From NCBI RefSeq assembly GCF_004377485.1, contig NZ_SNTY01000067.1:62001-126000 (forward strand): DNA of 64,000 nt. The letters run 5' to 3'. Shown here one piece after another: positions 18,236 through 27,420 of the stretch; within the stretch, counting starts at the first letter, position 1, and each line of letters begins with the position of its first letter. The position numbers and the translations under genes are program-made. Under the pieces are notes generated by a model. It ran no database searches and was not told the DNA's origin. It worked only from the letters and a program-made list of their open reading frames with translations. Origin of the DNA: Alkanindiges illinoisensis (GTDB lineage: Bacteria > Pseudomonadota > Gammaproteobacteria > Pseudomonadales > Moraxellaceae).

Positions 18236-18241
18236 TATACT
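18236..18241 (+). promoter_or_regulatory. -10 box ahead of the 49-residue gene
   Basis: TATACT in the context ACGCTATACTATGCAAC, with TTGTTC 15 bp upstream as a poor -35. The flanking sequence is nearly the same as at the ettA promoter (13022-13034). Confidence 0.45.
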
Positions 18242-18324
18242 ATGCAACAAATAGCAGGGCACAAAATAGCAATGCGTTATCCAGCGGATTGATGAAATTG
18301 GTAAAATGCTAACAAGGAAAACAA

Positions 18325-18474
18325 ATGCCTTATCTTTTTGTATTTTTAGTCGGCTTAAATGCGGTTTATTTGGGCTTTCAGCTCTTAAAGGAAAAAGAAC
18401 CGTCAGTGTTGCCCGAATTTAATATCCAGCAGGCGGAAGTCTACCCGGAAACCATTCAACTGGTGGAAAAGTAA
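18325..18474 (+). CDS. 49-residue small membrane protein
   Basis: Too short for common cut-offs. ATG 18325 follows AAGGAAA. The N-terminal half is one hydrophobic segment (MPYLFVFLVGLNAVYLGFQL), then a charged KEKEP and a polar C-terminus (EVYPETIQLVEK). It sits alone between a terminator and the mla operon with its own -10 box. One membrane span with the C-terminus outside is a guess. Function unknown. Confidence 0.6.
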   Translation: MPYLFVFLVGLNAVYLGFQLLKEKEPSVLPEFNIQQAEVYPETIQLVEK

Positions 18475-18598
18475 TAACTTATTCTTCACTATTTAAGCAG
18501 CTTGCTATAAAACAAAAGCACTACGTTCCCTACTTATAGTGCGATATAAAGTATGCTAAAGTTGTTTTTTTAATATTTTGTTACGGATTATTGTGCGC

Positions 18599-19447
18599 AT
18601 GGTTAATCCCCAAAATCGGACACAAGATTCGCATACGTTAACCGATGATTCATTAATCGAAGTCAAAGATCTGGTTTTTTACCGGGGTGACCGTCCTATC
18701 TATGATGGCGTCAACATGCAGTTCAGGCGTGGGCAGATTACCGGCATTATGGGGCCTTCCGGCACGGGTAAAACCACGCTGCTACGCCTGATTGGCGGGC
18801 AACTTGTACCTGACAGTGGAAAAGTGTTATTTGAAGGGCAAAATATTGCCAGCCTTGGCCGTCAGCAACTGTTTAAGGTGCGCGCCCGCATGGGCATGCT
18901 GTTTCAAAGTGGCGCCTTATTTACCGACATGACGGTATTTGAGAATGTGGCCTTTCCATTACGGGCGCACACCCGGCTGCCTGAACACCTGATTGCCGAG
19001 CTGGTTGGCCTAAAGCTTGAGGCGGTGGGCCTGCGTGGCACTGAACAGCTCATGCCGTCAGAGCTATCCGGTGGTATGAATCGCCGGGTGGCGCTGGCCC
19101 GTGCCATTGCGCTGGATCCAGACCTGATTATGTATGATGAGCCCTTTGCCGGACAGGACCCGATTGTGATGGGCGTATTGACCCGTCTGATCCGTGCCCT
19201 GCGTGAAGCCCTGGGGCTTACTACCATTATTGTATCGCACGATGTGGATGAAACCCTGTCGATTGCTGACTATGTGTATGTAGTGGCAGAAGGCAAAATC
19301 ATGGGTGAAGGCACCCCTGAACAGCTAAGAGCCTCGCCATCTGCTTTTGTACAGCAGTTTTTAAATGGCTATGCCGAAGGCCCGGTCGAGTTTCAATATA
19401 GCCAAACTCCCTATCTGGCGACATCTCTACTGGGAGAACCGACATGA
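18599..19447 (+). CDS. mlaF: Phospholipid transport ATP-binding protein MlaF
   Basis: ABC ATPase of the Mla system that moves phospholipids between outer and inner membranes and keeps the outer leaflet free of them. 282 residues from ATG 18599 (a GTG two codons earlier is possible). Walker A GPSGTGKTT, signature LSGGMNRRVALARA, Walker B LIMYDEPFAGQDP, and H-loop SHDVDE. It overlaps mlaE by 4 nt (ATGA). First gene of mlaFEDCB. Confidence 0.95.
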   Translation: MVNPQNRTQDSHTLTDDSLIEVKDLVFYRGDRPIYDGVNMQFRRGQITGIMGPSGTGKTTLLRLIGGQLVPDSGKVLFEGQNIASLGRQQLFKVRARMGMLFQSGALFTDMTVFENVAFPLRAHTRLPEHLIAELVGLKLEAVGLRGTEQLMPSELSGGMNRRVALARAIALDPDLIMYDEPFAGQDPIVMGVLTRLIRALREALGLTTIIVSHDVDETLSIADYVYVVAEGKIMGEGTPEQLRASPSAFVQQFLNGYAEGPVEFQYSQTPYLATSLLGEPT

Positions 19448-20223
19448 ACGCGGTGCAGCATCTTGGACGTGCCGTCATTGAGCGTATTGAAGGCATTGGA
19501 GCAGCGCTGCTATTGTTGCTGCGTACCTTGCTGGCTGTGCCATCGCCCCGGGGTTTTGGCCTGTTCGTCGAGCAAATGTATCGGGTAGGGGTATTGTCCC
19601 TGCTGATTATTAGCGTATCCGGCCTGTTCATTGGACTGGTACTGGGCTTGCAGTTGTATTCCATTTTAATTCGGTTTGGCAGTGAGTCGATGCTGGGCAC
19701 TGGTCTGGCATTAACCTTGTTACGTGAACTGGGACCGGTCGTAGCAGCCCTGCTGTTTGCCGGACGTGCCTGTTCCAGTATCTCAGCAGATATTGGCTCA
19801 ATGAAAGCCTCTGAACAACTGTCCAGTATGGAAATGATCGGGGTTGATCCGTTACGCCGCATTGTTGCGCCACGCCTGTGGGCAGGTATTGTCAGCTTGC
19901 CCTTATTAACCATTATCTTCTCGGCTGTGGGTATTCTGGGCGGCAAGTTTGTTGGCGTGGACTGGCTGGGCGTGGATGAAGGATCGTTCTGGTCCAGCAT
20001 GCAGGGTTCGGTGAGTTTTGGTGAGGATGTCCTTAACGGCATCATTAAAAGTGTTGTGTTTGCAGTTACCTGTACCTGGATTGCGGTGTATCAGGGCTAT
20101 GCCTGTGATCCCACGCCAGAGGGCATTGCCACTGCCATTACCCGTACTGTGGTTTATTCGTCCCTGTGTGTGCTGGGACTTGATTTTGTTTTGACTGCGG
20201 TCATGTTCGGAGGATTGTCATGA
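19444..20223 (+). CDS. mlaE: Phospholipid transport permease MlaE
   Basis: 259-residue permease with about five membrane helices. The family segment VLGLQLYSILIRFGSESMLG and the conserved LLRELGPVVAALLFAGRACSSI are present, as is EQLSSMEMIGVDPLRRIVAPR, which contacts MlaF. Overlaps both neighbours by 4 nt, which indicates translational coupling. Confidence 0.95.
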   Translation: MNAVQHLGRAVIERIEGIGAALLLLLRTLLAVPSPRGFGLFVEQMYRVGVLSLLIISVSGLFIGLVLGLQLYSILIRFGSESMLGTGLALTLLRELGPVVAALLFAGRACSSISADIGSMKASEQLSSMEMIGVDPLRRIVAPRLWAGIVSLPLLTIIFSAVGILGGKFVGVDWLGVDEGSFWSSMQGSVSFGEDVLNGIIKSVVFAVTCTWIAVYQGYACDPTPEGIATAITRTVVYSSLCVLGLDFVLTAVMFGGLS

Positions 20224-20741
20224 GGACACGAAGCAGTGAACTCACCGTAGGCATTTTTGTGATTGTAGCGGCCATTGCGCTGTTCTTTCTGGCCATGAAA
20301 GTTAGTGGACTGTTGGGCAGCAATTATGGAGACACTTATACGCTAACCGCACAATTTAACAATGTGAATGGATTAAAACCGCGTGCTAAGATTACCATCA
20401 GTGGCGTTACCATTGGCCGGGTTACGGATATCCATCTGGACCCTAAAACGCTACAGGCTGAAGTTGTTCTGGAAATTGACAGTAACGTCAAAACCATTGA
20501 TGACGATGCCTATGCCATGGTGGCGACTAACGGAATTCTCGGTGAAAAATACCTGAAAATCGTGCCCGGCGCCGGTGAAAAGTACTATAAGGCAGGCGAC
20601 AGGATCACCCAGACTCAAGGTTCCATGGACATTGAAGATTTGATCAACAAGTTTATTACCGGAAATGCTGGCGCTAACAAGACAGCGTCAGCAACGCCTG
20701 CGGTACAGGCACAACCGGATGGCTTTGCAGAAGGGTTTTAG
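20220..20741 (+). CDS. mlaD: MCE-domain lipid-binding protein MlaD
   Basis: 173 residues: one N-terminal membrane anchor (residues 9-31) and one MCE domain (about 38-115; QFNNVNGLKPRAKITISGV), then a short disordered tail. MlaD hexamers form the periplasmic ring on MlaFEB. The tail is shorter than I recall for Acinetobacter MlaD and closer to the E. coli length. Confidence 0.93.
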   Translation: MRTRSSELTVGIFVIVAAIALFFLAMKVSGLLGSNYGDTYTLTAQFNNVNGLKPRAKITISGVTIGRVTDIHLDPKTLQAEVVLEIDSNVKTIDDDAYAMVATNGILGEKYLKIVPGAGEKYYKAGDRITQTQGSMDIEDLINKFITGNAGANKTASATPAVQAQPDGFAEGF

Positions 20742-20814
20742 GCCATTTTGCAAAACATGATTTTCATCAGACAGTATTGATTGCAATATTGCCTTACTCA
20801 ATGAGAGGAATAAC

Positions 20815-21444
20815 ATGAAATTTAAAGCATTGCCAACCACATTAAGTGCCAGCATGCTCGCAGCCATGGTTGCCAGCACCAGTGTGCAGGCTGCACCTGA
20901 ACCTGCCCCAGTATTTGTAAAACGTATTTCTGATACGCTGGTTGACCGTCTGGTCAAAGAACGCGCCAATTACCAGAAGAATCCGGCAGTGCTCAACACC
21001 ATCGTTAAAGAAAATATCGAGCCATATGTTGATTTTGAAGGTTTTGCCCGTGGCGTTATGGGACAGTACTATCGTCAGGCAACCCCTGCCCAGCGTACTA
21101 CCTTTACCCAGACATTCCGCCAAAGCCTGATTCGAACCTATGCCAAAGGTCTGGCTGCCTATAACAATGAAAGCTATAGCATTCGCCCGTTTACGCCAGG
21201 TCGTGATCCCAGCAAGGCTGTAGTGAGCATGGACTTTAAAACCAGTAATGGCACGATTCCAGTCACGTATCAGCTAATTCAAAGTGGTGAAAGCTGGAAA
21301 GTACGTAATGTGTCGTTAAATGGTATTGATATCGGGCTTACCTTCCGCAACCAGTTTTCCTCAACAGTGCAAAGCAACAAGGGTAATCTGGATAACGCCA
21401 TTAAAAACTTTACCCCATCTGCTGATGCTGCGGGCAACCGTTAA
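20815..21444 (+). CDS. mlaC: Periplasmic phospholipid-binding protein MlaC
   Basis: 209 residues with a signal peptide ending ...ASTSVQA before APEPAP. The mature chain has the Tol-Tol-Ttg2D fold pattern: FARGVMGQYYRQATPAQRTT and GESWKVRNVSLNGIDIGLTF. MlaC shuttles lipid between the outer-membrane MlaA complex and MlaD. AGAGGAA precedes the ATG. The stop overlaps the mlaB start (TTAATGG). Confidence 0.94.
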   Translation: MKFKALPTTLSASMLAAMVASTSVQAAPEPAPVFVKRISDTLVDRLVKERANYQKNPAVLNTIVKENIEPYVDFEGFARGVMGQYYRQATPAQRTTFTQTFRQSLIRTYAKGLAAYNNESYSIRPFTPGRDPSKAVVSMDFKTSNGTIPVTYQLIQSGESWKVRNVSLNGIDIGLTFRNQFSSTVQSNKGNLDNAIKNFTPSADAAGNR

Positions 21445-21746
21445 TGGTGGGGGCACAGCTTAAAGTTCAGGATCAGGTAATAGCCTTAACGGGTAGCATT
21501 GAATTTGACAATGCTGCCTCGGTCTATGCACAGGGCTTAAAGCTGTTGAAGCAGCAAAATCACTCGCCCGTATATCTGGATTTATCTGGTTTGCAATCGA
21601 GCAATACCATTGCGCTGGCAGTATTTGTACAGTGGCTAAGGCAATGTGCAACCGGGCAGCAGTTTTATTTGCAGCATGTCCCACAAAAAATGCAGGCTAT
21701 CATTCAGGCATCCAATTTACAGGATGCCTTTGGTTTAAAAGCCTGA
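21444..21746 (+). CDS. mlaB: STAS-domain protein MlaB
   Basis: 100-residue single STAS domain that binds and stabilises MlaF. LDLSGLQSSNTIALAVFVQWLR is the helix containing the conserved serine/threonine region of the family. Last gene of the operon. No strong terminator follows; a GAGTTGGT-CTTA-ACCAACTC hairpin at 21788-21807 lacks a T run. Confidence 0.9.
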   Translation: MVGAQLKVQDQVIALTGSIEFDNAASVYAQGLKLLKQQNHSPVYLDLSGLQSSNTIALAVFVQWLRQCATGQQFYLQHVPQKMQAIIQASNLQDAFGLKA

Positions 21747-21796
21747 TGTTAAAATACTGATAAAATCTTATTCAATTATTAGATCAAGAGTTGGTC

Positions 21797-22570
21797 TTAA
21801 CCAACTCGAGCTCGTCTTGGATTTTCTGATTTTTTGATTTTCGGCACATCTTGCGCCATTTCAATTGAGGTGGCACGCATCATTAACGGCTGGATAAGTG
21901 GTGAACTGAGCAGATTGATCACCTGACGGGCCTTTTGGGTATTCTTGCTGGCTGGATTGATATAACCGCGCAAAATGATTTCTTCATTGGAAATATAGAC
22001 AAACTGGTCGCCAGGGCGTAGCCATTTGTCCAGAGTAACTGCACACTGAACCTGCTTGTTACGCGCCATACGCCATGCAGCTAGTGAATCGCTAGTAGTT
22101 ACCAGACGTGTATTGGCAGGAATATTGGGAACACTTTTCAGGAAAATATTGCTTACCCGGCTTCCTTTGGGGGATACCGCAATGGTGCTTATCTTGGCCT
22201 GAAACAAGGTATCTAGTAAGCTTACACGCTTAGGCAGCGGATTATTAGGGCACCATAGAATTACTTGGCTGGCAGCAACAATCTGACTGTTGTTTTCCAA
22301 AAATTGATTAACTTTTGGTGTGCCGTAGCCTGTATTTTCAATAAAAATAATTAAATCAGCATTAACATTTTTTTTATTAAAGTCAGTATAAATGTCAATA
22401 TTAGGGCGTGCCACAACATCAACATTCATGCCTAATTGTTGAACTAAGCGTGGCTTAAGGGATTCCAGTACCGGAGAAAAACCTTGACTAATACCTACGC
22501 GCAAGGTTTCTGCATGCACAGGCATAACCGACAAAGCGAAGGCAAGCGATAACACTTTTGATAATTTCAC
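21797..22570 (-). CDS. Orphan periplasmic substrate-binding protein, ModA-like
   Basis: 257 residues. Signal peptide with cleavage after VHA; the mature protein begins ETLRVGISQGFSPVLESLKP, as in type II periplasmic binding proteins. NADLIIFIENTGYGTPKV and the later hinge resemble ModA-type oxyanion binders, but the ligand residues cannot be verified here. No permease or ATPase gene is adjacent, so it is either an orphan receptor or works with a distant transporter. It faces mlaB tail to tail. Confidence 0.55.
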   Translation of the reverse strand: MKLSKVLSLAFALSVMPVHAETLRVGISQGFSPVLESLKPRLVQQLGMNVDVVARPNIDIYTDFNKKNVNADLIIFIENTGYGTPKVNQFLENNSQIVAASQVILWCPNNPLPKRVSLLDTLFQAKISTIAVSPKGSRVSNIFLKSVPNIPANTRLVTTSDSLAAWRMARNKQVQCAVTLDKWLRPGDQFVYISNEEIILRGYINPASKNTQKARQVINLLSSPLIQPLMMRATSIEMAQDVPKIKKSENPRRARVG

Positions 22571-22649
22571 TTTGAAACCTTTATGTTAAATTATGTGAAT
22601 TATTGTAAACCTATTTGTTAAAAATACAAATAATAAATCTGCACTTTTG

Positions 22650-23663
22650 TTAAATCCACTTTTTAGTACGGAAATAAATTAAAGGTCCAATAAAAAATAA
22701 CAGCACAATAAATATCACTAAAAAGAAACTGTAGTGTCCATGCGCAAATGGCAGACTTTCAGTATTCATGCCATAAATGCTGGCAATCAGCATTGGCGGG
22801 GCGAGCATGCTGGGTAAAATGGAGAAACGACGGATCGTGTCACTTTGCTCCGTGTTAATAAACCCTGAAGTGGTATCAAGTAAGAAACGTACTTTTTGAT
22901 ACAAAAAAGTATCGTGTTCAACCAGTGAGCGCACGTCTTCGGTTAATTCCCGCACATCAACATCATAAATATGGCTGCCCAGTGCACGTGGACGGCTTAG
23001 GAAAGTGAGCACACGGCGCAAGTCAATCAGGCAGAGCTGCGCCTTACCTAACACATCTTCCTGTTGGGCCAGCCGCGTTACCATGTCATCCAGATCCAGT
23101 ACATTTTCCCGATGATGATTATTGAGCACTTCAGTGGAATACTTTTCAAGATCGCGGTGCACGTCTTCCAGAATATCGGCCAGTTCATCCACCTTGGCTT
23201 CCAGCAAACCCAGCAAAATCCAGATCGGGTCTTTATAGTCAATGTCATAATCATTGCGGCGGGCACGGGCGCGAAAGGCACGAAACGACACCATTTTTTC
23301 GCCACGCAGGGTATACAGTCGTTCCTTGCTTAAAATAAAGGCAACGGTTTGCGCGGTGGCTAGAATATGGCTGTTGTCTTCGTCTTCATTGTCAGCTTGC
23401 AGGCTTTTGTTCTTGGATAAAAAATAGGTGCTGATATGCAGAATACCATCATCATCACGATAGTAGCGGGCTGAAGAGGAAATGTCTTCCAGGGAGCGAA
23501 TGGTGGGCAGGGTTTGGCCATAGGCATCTTCTACCCACTGCTGTTCTTCCTGCGTGGGGGCAATCAGGTCAATCCAGACCAGCTCCTGCTCGAGGTCAAA
23601 ACTACCCCGGACGGTGGTGTCCTGTAAGCTGCCGCGCTCGGTGGCAAAAAAAGCTTCGAGCAT
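22650..23663 (-). CDS. corA: CorA-family divalent cation transporter (first of two)
   Basis: 337 residues: large N-terminal cytoplasmic domain, long helical stalk, and two C-terminal membrane helices. The signature YGMN is present (IASIYGMNTESLPFAHGHYS), followed by the second helix and a basic end. Likely a Mg2+ channel of the inner membrane. A second, divergent CorA gene lies at 32238-33299; this one is closer to the main CorA group. Confidence 0.9.
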   Translation of the reverse strand: MLEAFFATERGSLQDTTVRGSFDLEQELVWIDLIAPTQEEQQWVEDAYGQTLPTIRSLEDISSSARYYRDDDGILHISTYFLSKNKSLQADNEDEDNSHILATAQTVAFILSKERLYTLRGEKMVSFRAFRARARRNDYDIDYKDPIWILLGLLEAKVDELADILEDVHRDLEKYSTEVLNNHHRENVLDLDDMVTRLAQQEDVLGKAQLCLIDLRRVLTFLSRPRALGSHIYDVDVRELTEDVRSLVEHDTFLYQKVRFLLDTTSGFINTEQSDTIRRFSILPSMLAPPMLIASIYGMNTESLPFAHGHYSFFLVIFIVLLFFIGPLIYFRTKKWI

Positions 23664-23824
23664 ACGATAAGAGCTCCCTTGCGCAAAAATAATGATCAGT
23701 TAAACAGCGCCTAAACCTGGCGCCTATTCTATTCATCTATTTGAATAATGGGCAGGGGGCAAGAGCGCTTTTTACCAAAAAATCTTGCCATTTCGTCCAT
23801 TTCTGCTGGAACCCATCCTGAGTA

Positions 23825-24514
23825 TTATGCCCGTGCAATCACCAGACTCTGGATCTGTTGCACGCCAAGTTTATCCAGTTGCTGTTGCATGGCAGCCAGT
23901 GTACTGCCCGTAGTCATTACATCATCAATGATCAGAATTTTGCGATAAATGACCCGGCACTGATCGGTATTTATATAGAAAGCATCCTGCAAATTGATGA
24001 AACGCTCCGTCTGTGACAAACCTTGCTGGGCAGGTGTGTGATGACGACTTAAGGGCTGCCATAGTGGAATTTGCCATGTTTTGCTTAATTGCTGCGCCAG
24101 TAACAGGGTGGGATTAAAGCCCCGTGTGACCAGTTTTTCAGGTGAGCTGGGCACGGCCACCAATGCCTGCACAGCAGGCTTGGGCGTTTGCAGCAAAATA
24201 TCATGCAGTATGGGTAACAATTCCAGTCGTTGCTGGTATTTATACTGGTGAATCAGGCGATCAACCGGCCAGACATAATGACAGGCCGCCTGTACTGAAT
24301 GCGACATGCTTCGATTTGGCAGGCTGTGATGAGGCAAGATGTGATGAGGCATGCTTTGATGAGAGAGTGCAGTGGCTTGTAATAACCACGGCAATTCCTG
24401 CCAGCAGTTTGCGCATACACTACGGGCAGGCTGGGCGGGATAAAGCCGGCACAATAAGCAAGCCGACGCATGCCCTTGAGCTAAAGACCGTATCGCCTTG
24501 ATCAGGGTTCGCAT
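23825..24514 (-). CDS. comF: ComF-family phosphoribosyltransferase-like protein
   Basis: 229 residues. N-terminal four-cysteine zinc motif (CLLC...CANC), C-terminal type I PRTase fold with the PRPP loop KILIIDDVMTTGSTLAAM. The ComF family is needed for natural transformation in several bacteria, including Acinetobacter relatives. Residues 51-73 form an unusual His/Met/Pro-rich insert (SMPHHILPHHSLPNRSMSHS) encoded by a degenerate short repeat. It begins 6 nt after recG and is probably co-transcribed. Confidence 0.85.
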   Translation of the reverse strand: MRTLIKAIRSLAQGHASACLLCRLYPAQPARSVCANCWQELPWLLQATALSHQSMPHHILPHHSLPNRSMSHSVQAACHYVWPVDRLIHQYKYQQRLELLPILHDILLQTPKPAVQALVAVPSSPEKLVTRGFNPTLLLAQQLSKTWQIPLWQPLSRHHTPAQQGLSQTERFINLQDAFYINTDQCRVIYRKILIIDDVMTTGSTLAAMQQQLDKLGVQQIQSLVIARA

Positions 24515-24520
24515 GAGGGC

Positions 24521-26569
24521 TTAAACATAGGCATAACGAGGTGCTTCTGGCAACCAGCGCTGGAGTAGGGGTTCAGCCAGTTCAGCATGATCTTTAAGGA
24601 TCAGTGCAGCAATACGCTGTGCCTGTGGCAGCAGGTATTCATCCCGTTGCAGGTTGGCCAGCCGAAAACCCAACAGACCAGTTTGCCGTGTGCCCAGAAT
24701 TTCACCGGGACCACGCAGCTCAAGATCTTTTTCGGCAATCACGAAGCCATCGGTACTCGCTCGCAAGGTGGCCAGTCGTTCGGTGCCGTTTTCAGACAGT
24801 GGTGATTTGTACAGCAATACACAAAAGCTGGCGGTACTGCCACGACCCACGCGCCCACGAAGCTGGTGCAGTTGTGACAGTCCCAGCCGTTCGGCATTTT
24901 CAATGATCATCAGTGAGGCATTTGGCACATCAACACCCACTTCAATCACAGTGGTGGCAATCAGCAAATGCAGTTCATTGTTTTTAAAGGCACGCATCAC
25001 GGCCTGCTTTTCTTCCGGCTTCATGCGGCCATGCACCAGTCCCAGCTTTAGGTGTGGCAAACGCTCTGACAGCTCGGCAAAGGTATCCTCGGCAGCCTGT
25101 GCATCCAGACTTTCCGATTGTTCGACCAGCGTACACACCCAGTAGGCTTGGCGGCCTTCAGTACAGTTGGCGGCAACCCGTGCAATTACCTGTTCGCGCT
25201 TTTCAAACGGAATGGTCACAGTGGTAATGGGCGTGCGTCCCGGGGGCAGTTCATCAATAATGGACGTATCCAGATCGCCATAGGCACTCATGGCCAGTGT
25301 GCGCGGGATAGGCGTTGCGGTCATTACCAGCTGGTGCGGTGTCGTGCCTGCATTGCCTTTTTCACGCAAGGCCAGCCGCTGGTCAACACCAAAGCGGTGC
25401 TGTTCATCAATAATCACCAGGCCAAGCTTTTTAAAAGCCACATTGGCCTGAAACAGGGCATGGGTGCCAATTACCAGTTGCGCCTGTCCGGTTTTAACCA
25501 GATGCTCAGACAGTTCGCGCGCCTTGCCCTTTTGCTTGCCAGATAGCCATGCGACCTGAATGCCCAAAGGTTCAAACCACTGGCTAAAATTAATAAAATG
25601 CTGTTCAGCCAGAATTTCAGTGGGGGCCATTAGCGCAACCTGCCAGTTGCTTTCCAGCACATGACAGGCCGCCATGGCAGCAACCAGCGTCTTGCCTGCA
25701 CCCACATCACCTTGCACCAGCCGCAACATGGGCTTGCTGTGTTGCAAGTCCTGCAATATTTCTGCACTCACGCGCTGCTGGGCACCAGTGGGTTTAAAGG
25801 CAAGGCCAGCCAGGAGTTCTGCAATCAGTTGCTGGCTTGGCTGAATGACAGGCGCTGCAATAGATTGAATATAATGCCGCCGGGTGAGCAGGCTAATTTG
25901 ATGTGCCACCAGTTCCTCAAAAATCAGCCGCTGCTGGGCAGGATGGCGGCCCTCAGCTAAATCAAAGACATTGGCATCCACTGGTGGCTGATGGATATAA
26001 CGCAAGGCGGCCTGCATGTCATAGTGCTTCACGCACTGGCTCGGCAGCAGTTCCGGCAAATGCTGGGAATAATGTTTTAAGGCCTGATCGACAAACTGGC
26101 GTAACTTGGCTTGCGTTAAGCCTTCGGTGGTGGGATAGATGGCGGTCAGGCGTGAGGCCGGTAGCGGCTCATCCGGACTGACAAACTGGTATTCGGGGTG
26201 ATACAACTCAAGGCCACGCGCACCCACCCGCACCTCACCAAACACCCGCACGCTGCTGCCCACCCGGAATTTTTCCTTAAGGCCTTTATACACCTGATAA
26301 AAGCGCAACGTGATCTTGCCCATGCCATCATTGATCTGAATGGCCATGGACGTGCGCTTGCCCGGTGGAAAGTCAACCGACTGAATGGTGCCCTGCAAGA
26401 GCGCTGTCTTGCCCACAAACAACTGGCTCATGGGAATGATGCGGCTGCGGTCTTCATAGTCGCGCGGCAGGTGAAACAGCAAGTCGACCGGTGTGTAAAT
26501 ATGCAGCTTGGCCAGCAATTGTGCGGCAGCTTCTCCTACACCCGATAAGTCACGAACAGTTATACTCAT
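24521..26569 (-). CDS. recG: ATP-dependent DNA helicase RecG
   Basis: 682 residues from ATG 26569. N-terminal wedge/OB domain, then superfamily 2 helicase motifs: QGDVGAGKT (about 287-294), DEQH (about 388-391), MTATPIPRTLA, and QLRGRVGRGS. RecG remodels stalled forks and branched DNA. The start lies only 29 bp from a divergent gene, so the two promoters must overlap. comF follows 6 nt downstream. Confidence 0.96.
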   Translation of the reverse strand: MSITVRDLSGVGEAAAQLLAKLHIYTPVDLLFHLPRDYEDRSRIIPMSQLFVGKTALLQGTIQSVDFPPGKRTSMAIQINDGMGKITLRFYQVYKGLKEKFRVGSSVRVFGEVRVGARGLELYHPEYQFVSPDEPLPASRLTAIYPTTEGLTQAKLRQFVDQALKHYSQHLPELLPSQCVKHYDMQAALRYIHQPPVDANVFDLAEGRHPAQQRLIFEELVAHQISLLTRRHYIQSIAAPVIQPSQQLIAELLAGLAFKPTGAQQRVSAEILQDLQHSKPMLRLVQGDVGAGKTLVAAMAACHVLESNWQVALMAPTEILAEQHFINFSQWFEPLGIQVAWLSGKQKGKARELSEHLVKTGQAQLVIGTHALFQANVAFKKLGLVIIDEQHRFGVDQRLALREKGNAGTTPHQLVMTATPIPRTLAMSAYGDLDTSIIDELPPGRTPITTVTIPFEKREQVIARVAANCTEGRQAYWVCTLVEQSESLDAQAAEDTFAELSERLPHLKLGLVHGRMKPEEKQAVMRAFKNNELHLLIATTVIEVGVDVPNASLMIIENAERLGLSQLHQLRGRVGRGSTASFCVLLYKSPLSENGTERLATLRASTDGFVIAEKDLELRGPGEILGTRQTGLLGFRLANLQRDEYLLPQAQRIAALILKDHAELAEPLLQRWLPEAPRYAYV

Positions 26570-26598
26570 GCGCAAAGTGTAATGGCAGTTTGTTAAAA

Positions 26599-27420
26599 AT
26601 GCATGTGTTGATTATAGGACTGGGCAATATTGGTAGCCTGCTTGCGACAAATCTGGTCACTAGGGGCCATCAGGTGACAGGGATTAATCGTAGTCCACGC
26701 TCTATTGCCGGGGTCAATGCCATTGCCCAACCCGTTCAGCAGTTGCATCTGGCTCAAGTGGCGCCCATAGATTGGGTCTATGTGATTCTATCTCCGGATA
26801 GCCGAACAGCAGAAAGTTATCGGCATGTGTTTATGGATAGCCTTGCACCCTTACAGCAAGCCCTGCATGCGCATCCGGTACAGCGTGTGGTTTTTATTTC
26901 TTCCAGCAGTGTTTATGGCAGTGGACAAGGTGAGTGGATGGATGAAACCACGCCGCCACAGCCGGACACGCCCACAGCACAGGTATTGTGGCAGGCTGAA
27001 CAACAGTGGCGCAAAGTCTGGGGTAGTCGATTAACTGTGGTGCGACCCAGTGGAATATATGGCCCCGGACGGTTGCGGCTAATTGACTGGGTGAAACAAG
27101 GCAAGCCAGTCAAGCTAAACCAGTGGACCAATCGCATTCACAGTGACGATCTTGCCGGGTTTCTGGCTTACCTGAGCACTTTGTCAGAACTGGCGCCGCT
27201 GTATCTGGCCACCGACCAGCAACCCAGCCTGCAACACGAGGTATTGGCATATTTGGCCCAGCATTTGCAGGTTGAAAACGTCCCGATACTTGAAGCACCC
27301 ATGAGCGGTAAACGGCTAGATGGTCAGCGACTTGCACAAACGGGCTACCAGCTACAATATCCGGATTATCGGCAGGGCTATGCCATGATGCTGGCATTCT
27401 CTTATGAAAACAGGCGTTAA
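26599..27420 (+). CDS. NAD-dependent epimerase/dehydratase-family protein
   Basis: 273 residues from ATG 26599. Rossmann start VLIIGLGNIGSLLATNLVTR (a GxGxxG motif), then ISSSSVYGSGQGEWMDE with the active-site serine/tyrosine region of extended SDRs. The YxxxK pair is not obvious, as in many atypical members (YeeZ-like). Substrate unknown. Divergent from recG with 29 bp between starts. An in-frame extension to 26491 overlaps recG and is unlikely. Confidence 0.8.
   Translation: MHVLIIGLGNIGSLLATNLVTRGHQVTGINRSPRSIAGVNAIAQPVQQLHLAQVAPIDWVYVILSPDSRTAESYRHVFMDSLAPLQQALHAHPVQRVVFISSSSVYGSGQGEWMDETTPPQPDTPTAQVLWQAEQQWRKVWGSRLTVVRPSGIYGPGRLRLIDWVKQGKPVKLNQWTNRIHSDDLAGFLAYLSTLSELAPLYLATDQQPSLQHEVLAYLAQHLQVENVPILEAPMSGKRLDGQRLAQTGYQLQYPDYRQGYAMMLAFSYENRR

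Noticed and set aside
19299-20045. Long open frame on the minus strand opposite mlaE (about 248 codons)
   Set aside because: It lies entirely opposite mlaF/mlaE, has a Ser/Arg/Pro-rich composition typical of antisense shadows and no ribosome site.
21788-21807. Hairpin GAGTTGGT/ACCAACTC as mla terminator
   Set aside because: No T run on either strand; it overlaps the end of the binding-protein gene, so a terminator role is not supported.
24654-25145. Long plus-strand frame opposite recG
   Set aside because: Shadow of recG; Ser/Pro-rich translation without family resemblance.
26491-26598. N-terminal extension of the epimerase gene
   Set aside because: It would run into the divergent recG coding sequence, while MHVLIIGLGNIG at 26599 begins at the expected Rossmann strand.
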